Notes under the pieces: generated by a model
What the model was told of the DNA's origin: nothing
Seen by the model: only the letters and a program-made list of their open reading frames with translations
Databases searched by the model: none
Assembly: GCA_949128115.1 (NCBI GenBank)
Contig: OX421966.1
Location: 37,527,042-37,591,041 of the forward strand
Direction: 5' to 3'
DNA: 64,000 nucleotides
Source: Anaspis maculata
Lineage: Eukaryota; Arthropoda; Insecta; Coleoptera; Scraptiidae
Program-made: the position numbers and the translations under genes
In this document: in pieces, positions 10,521-23,796 of the stretch
How positions within the stretch are numbered: position 1 is the stretch's first letter
Layout: every line of letters begins with the position of its first letter

Positions 10521-13384
10521 TATATCTACTTATACAAAAAAATATAAGACTAGAAGCTTTATCAGTAAATAAGGGAACGTATAAGAAGTACGGCTGAGGA
10601 TCGACTTCATAATCTGGCTCATTTCTGGCGTAGAAACGGCTTCCAGATAGAAAAAGGCCTTTTTTGCAGTTTTTTGACGGCAAATAATAACCATAAAAAG
10701 TTCATATCCAAGGTGACATGCAGAAACAAAAATAAATCATTCAGAACAACCGCCTTGATAGCAAGCGACTTTAACTATTGATGGTGGTTTCATATTTATC
10801 ATTGATTTTTCAACATCTATTCGATGGGATCTCACTTGTTCAAGCAACGTTCCTACCTGTGTACGTAGATCTCGACGTAGATGTAAGAACTTATCAAAAT
10901 CAATACATGCGAAAAAGTGGACTTGAATACTCTCTAACCCTTAAACACACAGCATTCTTTTCAAGTGTACCATCAGGTACAAACATGGCGTGATGGACAT
11001 GATGTGAAGAGTGAAGAACAAGTTTCTGGATTAGGGATGGAAAGCTATACACCCCATGGTATTCAACATATCGCAATGACCGAGGCCCCTGCCTCATGAA
11101 GTCTTTTGTCGCAAATCTCCTGAAAACTGTAGGTACGTGGGCAGCATTTTCGATGAAAATGTAACTACAAGCAACTGTGGAAACATGGCTCTTGTCTCGA
11201 AGATGGTGTTGTATCCTTCGGGCCCTAGATGTTTATAGTGAGAGAGGATCTTATTCGTTGTAACTGAGTTTTGGTATTTTTTCTCATTTTTTGATCTTAC
11301 AAATGTGTATCGAAAATGATGAGAAGAATGAAGATAATTAATTTTCAGTCTAGGTTGGCCAGATAATATTATCAGTTGAGCATGGAGAATTTTTTAAAAA
11401 GGACATGCAAAAATTATCAAAAATCAGTTACGACACTACGTGTGATGACGGACGATATGTACAGATGTTGAACTCGATCCAAGTGCGATTTAGAAATTTC
11501 TGTTTCACAGCAGCTAGGCTTAGATGACTAGTTCAAACGGTTTGTTGCTATTATGGTTAGCTCATACCTACCTGTTTAACATGTCAAAAGCATACATTCC
11601 TGTGACGCGTACTACTTAGCAGGTGTACAGGGTGAAATTAATAAAATAAATCTTCGAATTTTTCTATTCAAAGTCGAATAATTCTCGAAAAAGACAGTCT
11701 TTCATTATTCAGCAACCTTATGATCCCCTATTGAACATGTGAGAAATGTACCCCTCTTTAGCCGCTGGTATTCTACGTACCAGGGTGAAATCAATTTTTG
11801 GTTTCACCCTGTATGTTGTGTTTTCGCAGTTTGAGGAATCTGACATTTTTGTATCTTGAATAAGAAATTATAGGCTTGTAACAGGGCTGGAAATGGTTTT
11901 TGTCTTGATTTATTCGATAAAGATAGAAATATTGGAGAAAATCGATTGCACCCTGTACGTAGAATACCAGCGGCTATGGAGTGATACATCTTTCACATGT
12001 TCAGCAGGAGACTATAAAGTCTTAATGATGAAAGACGTTTTTCTCGAGAATTATTTCAACGGAAAAAACATTTTTAAATCTTCATTTTTCAATGTTCACC
12101 CTGTATACTGAATACTACACGTCACAGAAATGTCTGCTTTTACCATGTTGAAGAGGTGTGGAAGAGCTAACCATATAGCAAAAAAACCGTTTGGGAACTA
12201 CTTTCTTCAAGCAAGAGATGATTTTTTGACTATTTCAAGTAGGTACACTACAGGCTCGGATGACTAGGCAATTTTTTTCAGGTTGCATCCCTGTCTGCTG
12301 CCGGTATATTTTATGATCCATCAAATTATTGCGAGACACTCTTGTTGGGAACAAAATTTGGTTCAATTCCGTTCCGTCTTCAAGAGTTATGAAAAGTTGG
12401 AATTCAAAGTTTGACAGCTTGTGATTTTTTGACAGATGCAACATTGGAAGTTCTCACTGACCATTTTGTATGCATTTTTTCGAGGGCTTTAAAATGATGT
12501 GTCACAAGTTGCATTCGGTGAGATGGACCATCTGTCATTCTTTTGTAGTGACACTTCCAAGTGACAGATCAAGATGACATTTGGATCTTGTCGTTGAAAC
12601 CTTGTCACTTACGAATCTACTAAATTTGGTTGGGATTGGTTCAACGGCTTGGGAACAAATCTGGGCACAAAATTCAACAGACCGACCACCAGACTGACCG
12701 TTAGACCTGCAGACCGACCGACATATGAATATTTTTTGGGAGCCTTTTTTATGTATACTCGAATGCAAAGGAGGGCAGATCTGTTGAAAGCCCGATAATT
12801 TTTTTTCAATTGGTCAAATGAAATGATGAAAGTGAATGAAGTCGTTTAACTTATTTGACATTTCTCAGAAACCGTGAAATCTAGAAAAATATTTTTGGCA
12901 ACATTGGTTGCAGAATCTCAAGCTCTAATCACAGCAAAAACTTTTATGCCAATAAGTTGAATATTTACAGAGTTATTCAAGAAAAACTGAAAAAATTGAC
13001 AGATTTTTCAAAATGGCGGAAAACGCTCCGGGTCTCAGAAATTTTTTTCATCACTAATAGAAAGAGGGCTGTTTTCTGGACATGTATGCAAAAATCCAGC
13101 TTTATGGGAGAGATTCCGACCTCAAGCCCTGAAATGAGCTAGGATGACTGGGCTATAGTAGTGCCGGATCAAAATATTTTCGGGCCCACGACCAATATAA
13201 AATTAAAACGACTGTATCTATACTTTTCAGGACTGGACTACCAGGTACATGGTAGAAACTACCATTTCTACTAATAGTCTATTTGGGCGACAATCAGCGA
13301 AATTTAACTTGTGCTTTGTGTTTCATTTAAATGTTTTAAATTCCTCAAACAAACTGTCAATCACTCGAAAAGTGAACCGAGAAG

Positions 13385-14605
13385 TCGAGAAGTCTGCAGT
13401 TGCAATCTTCCATCATTTTCCAGTCGACCGGTATGAATTTTCAAAATTTCTCCTAGCCGTTGCCACCCGAGAGGGCCTCTCGCCCGAATTTTGACCAGAA
13501 CGACTCGCCTTTGATGCAGGACTCCACTCAAAAATTCATTACTGCTCGGCGATCGACTTTTTTCGAAAATGTCAAACTGATATCGAAAGTAGGTATATTG
13601 GATTGGGCGTCGTGTAGACCCATTTTCAAAATCGGCACGGTTCCGGATTTCTGACGGTAATTTTTTCAAAATGAAATTTGTATATTCCGTGAATTTGAAG
13701 AAACTGCAATTCCAACTTTGACATGCGGTGAGCCCCACGAAATATTCAGTTTAGGTGCAGACATGCTAAGAATCAGAGTTTAAAAAAAGATTCGATTAAT
13801 TTTTGGGACGAAAATTTTTGAAATCGGACTTACGGTTTCCAAGTTTTCATCTCTAGAAAAACCGCAAAACTTCCAACTTTTTATCTCGTGAACAGATTTC
13901 CACCATTTTTTTTAAACAAGAAATCACTGTCACTTAAACATTTTCCAATAATTTTCTTCTCAATTTCCCCGGAATCTTCCTGTTGAAGATGTAATACAGG
14001 CCTGGGTTATCGAAACCGGATTTGAATGATGGAGCAAGTGAAGCCGTAATTGCCGATCTTCATAATAAGATGATTTAGAAAAAGATTTGAGGTTTTCCCA
14101 GAAAATTCAAATTTTCAACATTTTCAATTTCCTGCAAATTATTTTCAATCTTTTTGTGGTGCCAGTTTCAAATCGTTCACCTCCATCCATGTACTGATGC
14201 GTCTAACTGCCTCACTCGCTTTTCTTTCTACATAATTTGGTTACTAATGAAAACCTGCAAATTTCCATATTTTTGGCTTGTGAATAGATTTATACAAACG
14301 TTCTTTAAACAAAGAATGATTGATTCTTGAACATTTCCAGGCAATTCCTCTTGAAATTCTTCAAGTTTTCCGAAAGTTTTCCGCTTTAAAATCCACCGGC
14401 CTAGCTTATTGAGCGAAACTATTATCAAATGATGGAGCTCTAAATAAATCCTTTATTAAAGAAAATATCTCAATTCTTCAATTTTTTTTCTAACTTCCGA
14501 CACTACGAAGGGACATCATTTCATAATAAAATTTCCATCCGTTCCTTCTTACTCGTCGGGGAAGTTTTGGGGTGACACAACCGATTTTTTTATATTTCAG
14601 GACAC
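13385..14605 (+). repeat. Dispersed repeat, copy 1 (partner at 53680-54500)
   Basis: Shared landmarks in the same orientation are GCCGTTGCCACCCGAGA, GGATTGGGCGTCGTGTAG, AAAATCG.CACGGTTCCGG and GGGGTGACACAACCGATTTT. The copies are diverged and carry no intact ORF. The sequence is rich in AAATTTTC/TTTTCCA blocks. Type of element unknown. Confidence 0.65.
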
Positions 14606-14609
14606 GGTA

Positions 14610-14900
14610 GAGCATCAAAAAATAAGTGGACTTTCTCAAAAAAATTGATATCGAAAACGTATTACATAACAACGGAGATGGAGGATTCCAAAGTTGAGTT
14701 TTGAAAATGGTTTTCAGGTTATAACTCCAAATTTAAACGCTGGATTTTGATCAAACTTAGTAAACACAGTAAGCTGATGCATACCTACAAGCTGGCGATA
14801 TTAATCTTTGTTAGATTTGTAAAATTTGAAATTTGAAATTTTTTCAAATTTTCAATTTTTTGTTTTTCTTTTTGGCCAAAGTACTTATTTTTTGATGCTC
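14610..14900. mobile_element. MITE, 291 bp, TA-flanked
   Basis: The terminal repeats GAGCATCAAAAAATAAGT and ACTTATTTTTTGATGCTC are exact, with TA at 14608-14609 and 14901-14902. No coding content. Confidence 0.8.
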
Positions 14901-15798
14901 TATCATCTCCTGGAATATTGACGAAAAAGTGTAACACCCTGTCTATAAAACGTCCCTAAGTTTATGTATGTACATTTGTCTGGTTTGTTTCACTAGAGGT
15001 GCGTCTTTTTATCTCAGTTAAAATGGTACCAAAATCTTGTACTCTTGGAGACTTGTAGGTACTCTCCAATGTACCACCAATTATTCCACATGAAACACTC
15101 GAGCATTTTTCAAGGGTGTCCAGTACAAATAATTCATTTCCAATTTTCCCCTGGTGAAAACACACCACCAGTTCAACGATGCATGTGATCCCGTCTAATT
15201 ATAAGGACGATAAAGCCAATAAAACTTCTGTATAATACCAACTACTTGACTAGTCCTAGCGGTACGCGTAAAAATTACTCTAATTTTGACAAAAGTGTAA
15301 AATTTGGACCTCTGGAATATCAGAAAAGTTTCCAAAGAAAGAGCAGAAAAAATTTGGTTTCAATGTTTTTTTTTGTTTTTTTTGTAACGTCATTTTTTTC
15401 ACTAATTCTGTTGTCTTTGAAATTATTTGAGATATTTTTTAATTTTCATTTTCATCACGGTAAATAAGTGGTCAGTCCAACGTAACGTCTTCTAGAGCTG
15501 TGTGCTTTAGCCCTGTTAGTTCATATCGGCCGACAACCGTTTAACTTTATTTAATATCTAACTGATAGCATTCGATGAGAGTTTTCCCAAAAAAAATGCA
15601 AACTAGGATAGTTGACCGGATAGTAAGCAATCACCAAGGTTTCAAATCCAAATCCACTCCAAATCCAAAATGAAATTGTGACGGGAACGCGCAATTTCAC
15701 AGCGATAAAACACAACTTGATTTCATTGGTTAAACTCGAAGTTTCACGCGCATTGATTGGTCAGGAGTATCTTGTGTGGAACAATCTATATTAAAATA

Positions 15799-16131
15799 AA
15801 CTGCGCACCGATTGCAGTGGGCCACCTCAAAAATTTTAGTCGCATTCAAGGTGTCATAATTCTTGAATGAATTTTTTGAATGAATCAATTTTGAATAAGT
15901 TTTTGTTCACTGATTAGCTCACGTAATAAACTACAACTTGTCATGGGCCATTTTTGGTATACAGGTGCTTCGTATTAATTATACAGGGCGCTCAATCATT
16001 CCAAAAATCGATAAGTTTGAATACCCCCCCATTCATAAAAAAAAATTCAATATACTTCACTCATTCAAGAGTTATGACACCTTGAATGCGACTGAAATCT
16101 TTGGGTGGCCCACTTCAATTGGTGCGCAGTT
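15799..16131. mobile_element. MITE, 333 bp, TA-flanked, palindromic
   Basis: The ends AACTGCGCACC and GGTGCGCAGTT have TA at 15797-15798 and 16132-16133. The arms continue with GTGGGCCACC against GGTGGCCCAC and GTCGCATTCAAGGTGTCATA against its mirror. Two TATACAGG motifs lie in the centre (15958-15990), one followed by GGGCGC. Confidence 0.85.
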
Positions 16132-16276
16132 TACATGGTACCTATATTTCCGCGGCTAATTTCGAAGCCTTCCGCGGAGCGAGGTTCTAGCGATGTCACT
16201 TAGGCCTGAGCTAAGCCCGGGCCGGTGAAACTAGTCGTGGAAGGTGCTTCAAAGATGAACGTTGGAACAATATATA

Positions 16277-17130
16277 GGTGCCCCACGAAGTAACGACACA
16301 GTTCAAGGGTGGATGTACTTTTCCGAGGCAAATCAGAATATGCATTACAAATTTTCCTGACATCCTCCGTTTCCGATATACAGGATGATTCATGTTTATG
16401 ATGCCGGAAGAGCATCAAGTTACTCAAAATGGAAAGTGAAAACAATGATTCAAATTAACGTCTGGTTTCATTAACGATCAACTCAACAAAAATATTGGAA
16501 CAATCCAACTGATATTCTTGAAAGCAAGTGGAAGGCGGCAGTTTGGTCATGATCATGGTCATTTGGTTCTGAAAAGATAGAAACGGGTGTGAACATAACG
16601 CTACTTTCATGAATTGAACTCAGGTCAATTCAGTGTTTGATTAAATTTCAACTTAGTCTTGAATCAATATGACTCTAATACAATATTCCACTCAGCTTTA
16701 CTAAATACGCGACTTGGCCCAGCCAGAGTTAGTAAACACCGTGATAAAGAAAAGTGCAATGTACCGCCAAATACCACATCATGTGATTATGATTCATTCT
16801 TGGTTTGTTTACAACGAGTGATCACAGCATGACTTTTTCAGCAGAAGCTCGAAAAACAAAATTTTGAGGAAGGTCCTGTGTTCTTTTTATGAATGAATAG
16901 AGCGCTACAAAGGCCCCTGGTTTTTGGTTTTAGAATATACCTGCAAAATTTCAATTGATTCTATTGATCTATTCGTGAGATTATGGCCAATCGAACTTTT
17001 CGGTTGAACACAGATCACCCTGTATATCGGAAACGGAAGACGTAAGGGAAATGTCGGATGCAGAGTCCCATTTTCCATGGAAGAGTACATCTACCCTCAA
17101 GCCATGTCGGTTTCTGCGTAAGACACCCTG
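16277..17130. mobile_element. Diverged palindromic element with CAGGGTG-type ends
   Basis: The right end CACCCTG is followed by TA (17131-17132). The left end is degraded (GGTGCCCCACG). The arms match with many changes: AGTTCAAGGGTGGATGTACT against AGTACATCTACCCTCAAGCC, and CCGTTTCCGATATACAGGATGA against its mirror at about 17015-17038. A second CAGGGTG end lies 108 bp inside the right border (17022), with a matching CAGGATG near 16381 on the left. Confidence 0.75.
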
Positions 17131-17190
17131 TATAACAACAACAAAAAAAAAAACAATAATAACCGAAAAGAGCATCTAATTATACTGGTA

Positions 17191-18719
17191 GTCCAGGACC
17201 GTTTGATAATTTTATATGGTAGAGGTAGACATCTTTGATATAAAGCTGAGTTTTTGCAGAGACATTCGGAAGCATGTTCTTATTGACCAAAAAAAAGTCC
17301 CCGAGTGTCCCGTTGGCGCTAGCCGAGTTATGGGGTGAAAACCGCCCTTAAAAGTGACACGGTGCTGGTTTTCCTCATTTTTCTGCCAAACGGTCACTTG
17401 CACGTAAAATAAGTATAGGACTCAAAATATTCCCCACTAAAATCTGCATCGAAAAGGTCCTATCAACCACATGCCTAGGTCCCACCCAATCCGCGTAAAC
17501 GGCGGTTGAAGTGGGGGGTAGTTTCAATGGCGCCACGAGAAATTTATGTAACGCTGTGTTTCAAGGTAGATATCTGATACATGGTTGATCTGACAACAAA
17601 ACCGTTGGGAACGAAATTGTTCATCATCATGTTCTGCATACGATGCATAAGTTTTCAATCCCTTTAGAAATTTTTTTTTGGGTTATATCACGAAAAAGTG
17701 CCCCATATGCAATGCAGAAATTTCAAATAAATTGAAATTTCACAATCGCTTTTGGTCCTAAAAGGCCGGTCTTTGACACTAGTCATCACTGATATATTCT
17801 TAGTCGAATAAAAAAAGTCCCCGTCCGTCCTCCCCACATTAACTAAGTTTTGAGGGGGTAAACCACCCTTGAACTGACTTTCAACTGGTTTTTCTCAATT
17901 TCCGGCTGAACAGTTGCTCAAATGCAAAATTAGTAGGTCACCGAAAATATTCCTGAGTAAATTTTGCATCGAAAAGGTCGAACACACTAATCAGCTAACT
18001 CCCACCCAGCTCTTGCAATCACCGTTCGAAGTTCTACAAGTTCGAAGAGCGTGATCTAGACACCCGCTCCGACGCTGCTTAACAGCGGATATCTCAAAAA
18101 CGGCTTGTTGTAGAATAAAAATGGAAGAGGTTTAATTTATAGGGCGAAACATGTTTTATGAAGTGCGGGTAATGATTTTCAGTTTTACGGGTGATATAAA
18201 TGAGTTTCAGCGGTTCCTAAATCGTCTCCCAAATAAGAAAAATTAAAAATTTCATGGTTATGTGCCTGTTAAACACAGATTTTTTTGCAACTGATCAATA
18301 TATAAATTGTAAATTGCCCATCGCTAAATTGGCAAGGCAATTTGTTCATTTGGCTGGTCCCCACCTAATCTGTGCAAAACACGTACAAAATTGAGGGTAA
18401 TTCCGAACACGCAGGGAAAATCTCGTATAACTCCGTCTATAGAAGCGTTTATCTCAAAACTGGCAAGTTTAACAGGAAAATGCGCCGAGGAAGAATTGAT
18501 AGAGTGGAGTGTCCTCTATAAGAGGCAGTCCTTGTGTTTTCTCTAACTAAAAAATTGTATGAGGTACGCTCGTTTTTCATAAGAGTCTCGAGTGAAATAA
18601 AGATTTCCGGCTGGGTTTTGCACAGTGCCCTTTGACAATGAATTATATATTTTTAAAATGTCCTGAACAATAATTTCCATTATGGGTATCACAAAAATGG
18701 TGACTAGCAATGTATAATG

Positions 18720-18750
<31 letters not shown>

Positions 18751-20634
18751 TAGTAATGGTAACAGCACAAATTAGAAAAAAACTGGTTTTCTCAAGTTCA
18801 CCGAGTACAGCATCCAAGGCTGTATATTTCATTCGAAGGACAATGACGTGAACGTGTTATTGAAAAAATAGTGTAGGTAAGGTTGCGGACTCATAAAAGT
18901 TTACACCGACGGCGATCGAGTGGCCATGCTAATTCAGTTTTGACGTAATTTTGAATGGGCATGGCCACTCGATCGCCGTCGGTGTAAACTTTTATGAGTC
19001 CGCAACCGTACATAACCTACTCGTTTTTTTTTTAATTTGTGTTGTTACCATTACCACAGAATCCATTACTATCATTATTATTATTATTATTATCATTATA
19101 CTTATACATTGCTAGTCACCATTTTTTTGATACTCATAATAAAAATTATTGTTCAGGACATTTTAAAAATATATAATTCATTGTAAAAGGGCACTGTGCG
19201 AAACCCAGCCGGAAATCTTTATTTCCGTCGAGACTCTTATGAAAAACAATCGTAGCTCATATAATTTTTCAGTTAAAGAAAAAACAAGGACTACCTCTTA
19301 TAGAGGACACTTCACTCTATCAATTCTTTCTCGGCGCATTTTTCTGTTTAACCAGCCAGTTTTGAGAAACACGCTTCTATAGACGGAGTTATACGAGATT
19401 TTCCCTGCGTGTTCGGAATTACTCTCAATTTTGTACGTGTTTTGCACAGCTTAGGTGGGGACCAGCCAAATGAACAAAACTTCATTCGATGCACAATTCC
19501 TTGCCAATTCAGCGATGGGCAATTTAAAATTTATATATTGATCAGTTGCAAAAAAATCTGTGTTTAACAGGCACATAACCATGAAATTTTTAATTTTTCT
19601 TATTTGGGAGACGATTTAGGAACCGCTGAAACTCATTCATATCACCTGTAAAACTGAAAATCATTAGCCGCACCTCATAAAACATGTTTCGCCCTATAAA
19701 TTAAACTTCCTCCATTTTTATTCTACAACAAGCCGTTTTTGAGATATCCGCTGATAAGCAGCGTCGGAGCGGGTGTCTAGATCGCGCTCTTCGAACTTGT
19801 AGAACTTCGAACGGTGATTGCAAGAGCTGGGTGGGAGTTAGCTGATTAATGTATTCGACCTTTTCGATGCAAAATTTACTCAGGAATATTTTCGGTCACT
19901 TACTAATTTTCAATTTGAGCAACCGTTTAGCCGGAAATTGAGAAAAACCAGTTGGAAGTCACTTTGAGGGTGGTTTACCCCCTCAAAACTTGGTTAATGT
20001 GAGGAGGATGGATCGGGACTTTTTTTATTTGACTAAGAATATATCAGTGATGACCCGTGTCAAGGACCGGCCTTTTAGGACTAAAAGCGATTGTGAAATT
20101 TCAATTTATTTGAAATTTCTGCATTGCTAATGGGGCACTTTTTCGTGATATAACCCAAAAAAAAATTTCCAAAGGGATTGACAACTCATGCATCGTATGC
20201 AGGACATGATGATGAACAATTTCGTTCCCAACGGTTTTGTTGTCAGATCAGCCATGTATCAGATATCTACCTTGAAACACAGCGTTACATAAATTTCTCG
20301 TGGCGCGCTTGAAACTACCCCCCTCTTCAACCGTCGTTTACGCGAATTGGGTGGGACCTAGGCATGTGGTTGATAAGACCTTTTCGATGCAAATTTCAGT
20401 GAGGAATATTTTGAGTCCTATATTTATTTTACGTGCGAGTGACCGTTTGGCAGAAAAATGAGAAAAACCAGCACCGTGTCACTTTTAGGGGCAGTTTTCA
20501 CCCCATAACTCGGCTAGCGCCAACGGGACACTTGGGGACTTTTTTTTAGTCAATAAGAACATGCTTCCGAATGTCTCTGCAAAAACTCAGCTTTATATCA
20601 AAGATGTCTACCTCATTTCAAATCGGTCCTGGAC
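17191..20634. mobile_element. Giant near-perfect palindrome (GTCCAGGACCG ends), TA-flanked
   Basis: The arms of about 1.74 kb (17191-18932 and 18958-20634) face each other across a ~25-bp spacer. The ends GTCCAGGACCG and CGGTCCTGGAC have TA at 17189-17190 and 20635-20636. The innermost arms, GGTTGCGGACTCATAAAAGT and the mirror ACTTTTATGAGTCCGCAACC, are exact. An (ATA)n microsatellite at 18718-18748 is mirrored as (TTA)n at about 19072-19097. Differences between the arms are scattered point changes and small indels. No transposase ORF is found. Confidence 0.92.
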
Positions 20635-20981
20635 TATGGGCGCTATGAACTCAATTTTTATTGTTGCTGTGTCTGTTAAACCTTGCCTTGTTGTTACTTG
20701 GTGTAAAAAATTAAATAAAAACTAAATAAAACAAGGGAACGAACAAAGAAAGAATTAAAATTGGCATTCATTTTTCTATCGTTTCATTTTATCATTGCGG
20801 GCTAGTTCACAGAAAGAGCCGCTTTATGGACGCTACTCACAGCAAATTATCGCCATAAACCAATGTTCCTCACCTACTTCATGTTCATCAAAAACCGAAA
20901 TCATAGCTCCATGATTAAAAGATGGTGAGAGTTTATGATAGCTATAGCTATTAATATAACCAGAATATTATGCGATTTATA

Positions 20982-23324
20982 GTCGATGAGCCAGGAGCCA
21001 AAAATCACGATTTTGGTTTCCACCCTGGGGACTTGACGTGTCATACCTTTTTGGATTCCCCACAACACCAGCATGAAAATAAGCCATGATACGTTTCTGT
21101 ATCGAGTAGCTTAAGACCGCCATCTTGGAAAAACCGCGCCAAATATGTAGTTCTTGTGGTTTGTATTTTTTTTTTCGCATCAACGGCACCTTCAATTGGG
21201 AAAATAAAACTGAATAAAATTAAACAACAAAATTTACTATAAACATCGTTTAGCATCGTTTTTTGACAGGTCTCGTTACTCCAAATATGACAGTTCATAG
21301 TTTAGCTATGGCAAATTTCTTTATTTGACATTTTCGAGTATACCCAATCATATTTATACGAACCGAACTTCACGTCATTGCCTTTCCAGCTTAACTTACT
21401 AGAAATGCTGCTCTTAGCGGCATTTTGATGTCCGTCTGTCCGCCTGTCCATCGGTCTAACTGTCTGTCTCATCAATTAATTGGCCCTGAACGAGAAGACC
21501 TAGCAAAAATCGACTCCTTCTGTGTAACATGTAGTCACCGGAGAATGGAATTGAGAATAAAGAAATTTCTCAAACCGTCGCCATCTTGATCCGCAATGTC
21601 AAATTTTCTTAAAAGTGATCCGATTTTCATGAAACTTGAAATACACTCATGTTTTATAAGTGAAAGTATGATTTTAATGTTTTCTTTTTGATCCGACGCC
21701 ATTTTGTCCGCAATGTTGAAATTGGTTAAAGTGGTCCGATTTTGATGAAAATTGGAATCTAGTCGTGTCTTGTCTCTGCATTGATGATATTCATGTTAGT
21801 TCCACGATCAGCGCCATATTGACGTGCCACATTGAAATTAATCTCCAGCTGTCACGCAAAATCAATTTATTCAAATATTTTCTGAACAAGGGGATTCCGA
21901 TGTGACTGAAAAACTTGTTGATGGAAATCGGTTTTTTTAGTTCTATTCTACAAGTAGAAACTTCAAAAAAATATATATGGAAAATGCTATTAAATTTTCG
22001 AAATTTGCAAAAAAAATTGGAAATTTTTGATTTTTTCTTTGAAAATTTGAGAACCAGATAGATCTTATACCTTACATCTTTATTCAAGAAAGTCACATAC
22101 TGAATTTGAACTTTCTATTTTCAAAAGAGTTACCAAAAATGGTTTTCCAGTAAACATGAAAAAATGAATCAGTAGAAACCATTTTTAGTACCTTTTTTTG
22201 GAAAATAGAAAGTTCAAATTTGTTATGCGATTTTCTTGAATAAATATGTATAGGCGTTGCTATCTGGTTTCTGAATTTTCTAAGAAAAATTGGAAAATTT
22301 TCAATTTTTTTTGCAAATTTCGAGAATTTAATAGCTTTTTCCGCACATTTTTCATTGTAGAAGTTCCTTCTTGTAGAAAAGAACTAACAAAAACCGATTT
22401 CCATCAACAAGTTTTTCAGTCACATCGGAAACCCTTCGTTCAGAAAATATTTGAATAAATTGATTTTGCGTGACAGCTGGAGATTAATTTCAATGTGGCA
22501 CGTCAATATGGCACTGATCGTGAAACTAACATAAATATCATCAATGCAGACACAAGACACGACTAGATTCCAATTTTTATTAAAATCGGACCACTTTAAC
22601 CAATTTCAACATGGCGGACAAAATGGCGTCGGATCAAAAAGAAAACATTGAAATCATACTTTCACGTATAAAACATGAGTGTATTTCAAGTTTCATGAAA
22701 ATCGGATCACTTTTGAGAAAACTTGACATTGCGGATCAAGATGGCGACGGTTTGAGAAATTTCTTTCCTCTCAATTCCATTCTACGGTGATTACATGTTA
22801 CACACAAGAAGTCGATTTTCGCTAGGTCTTCTCGTTCAGGGGCAATTAATTGATGAGACAGACAGTTAGACCGATGGACAGACGGACATCAAAATGCCGC
22901 TAAGAGCAGCATTCCTAGTAGAGTAAGCTAGAAAGACAATGACGTGAAGTTCGGTTCGTATAAATATGATTGGGTATACTCGAAAATGTCAAATAAAGAA
23001 ATTTGCCATGGCTAAACTATGAACTGTCATATTTGGAGTAACGAGACCTGTCAAAAAACGATGCTAAACGATATTTATAGTAAATTTTGTTGTTCAATTT
23101 TATTCAGTTTCATTTTCCCAATTGGAGGTGCCGTTGATGCGAAAAAAAATACAAACCACAAGAACTACATATTTGGCGCGGTTTTTCCAAGATGGCGGTC
23201 TTAAGCTACTCGATACAAAAACGTATCATGGCTTATTTTCATGCTGGTGTTGTGGAGAATCCAAAAAGGTATGACACGTCAAGTCCCCAGAGTGGAAACC
23301 ACTCGAGCCCCCTGGCTCAACGAC
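20982..23324. mobile_element. Large palindrome (GTCGATGAGCCAG / CTGGCTCAACGAC ends), TA-flanked
   Basis: The outermost bases are GTCGATGAGCCAGG and CCTGGCTCAACGAC, with TA at 20980-20981 and 23325-23326. The arms of about 1.1 kb meet near 22148-22176. Mirrored landmarks are GACTTGACGTGTCATACC / GGTATGACACGTCAAGTC, GACCGCCATCTTGG / CCAAGATGGCGGTC and CTGTCTGTCTCATCAATTAA / TTAATTGATGAGACAGACAG. The 85- and 61-residue ORFs beginning MNCHIWSNETCQKTM on opposite strands are one sequence read from each arm. Confidence 0.92.
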
Positions 23325-23574
23325 TATTATAGCCGAGTCACCTGGACAACGTCCGAGTGTGCTTAAATCGCTAATATTCAAGTTATATTCAAAGCTTTAT
23401 CGTATCATCACAGAATTAGATTCAAATTGTATTTCAGTTTAGTCAAAACTTGCTCATCATCATAAGTGGCGAATGGCGATGCAAAAATAAATCAACAATC
23501 ATATAGGTATTCGTTATTTTCTGCTATAACAAAAACTCGACAGTTTTCAAAGAGAAAAGTCAGTTTGTGCATTT

Positions 23575-23796
23575 GTGGGATTTATCATGGGAAATTTTGA
23601 TTTTCCCGCAAATATTTTGGAGGTAGCAGATAGTACAAGATTAGATTTGCTGCCAGACAAGTCAACAGTATATTATGAAAAAGAATATCGGCTGTGTCGC
23701 GAGAACAGGCGTGCAAGGTGCAGGGGGAAACTATTGTATCTAACGTATTATGAGTTACTAAGATATTATGTTCCTATACTTCATAATAATTATTGA
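23575..23796 (+). pseudogene. Possible N-terminal fragment of a tyrosine-recombinase-like transposon protein
   Basis: A 73-residue ORF contains ADSTRLDLLPDKSTVYYEKE. This resembles the SAM-like core-binding start of insect proteins related to Crypton/Ngaro-type tyrosine recombinases, where a DLLP.KS...YE.EY pattern is common. That comparison is from memory of the pattern only. No catalytic Arg/His/Tyr part follows in any frame. It could also be a chance ORF or a lone exon; nothing upstream confirms a start or promoter. Confidence 0.3.

Larger units (their letters stand above)
8678..13153. mobile_element. Very large palindromic TA-flanked element (GCCCAGTCATCC ends)
   Basis: The ends GCCCAGTCATCCTAGC and GCTAGGATGACTGGGC are exact inverted copies, with TA at 8676-8677 and 13154-13155. 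The arms run from 8678 to about 10040 and from about 11805 to 13153. Mirrored landmarks include GACCCGGAGCGTTTTCCGCC / GCGGAAAACGCTCCGGGTC and the repeated GGTCGGTCTG tract at 9100-9140 against 12670-12720. The ~1.76 kb centre holds an ACCGAG-family MITE (10159-10520) and a third, direct copy of an arm segment (about 11545-11805). ORFs such as the pairs near 9012 and 12609 are the same sequence seen on both arms. No transposase is found. Confidence 0.9.

Noticed and set aside
18718..19097. ATA/TTA microsatellites as an independent feature
   Set aside because: They are the two arms of the 17191-20634 palindrome mirroring one repeat; described there.
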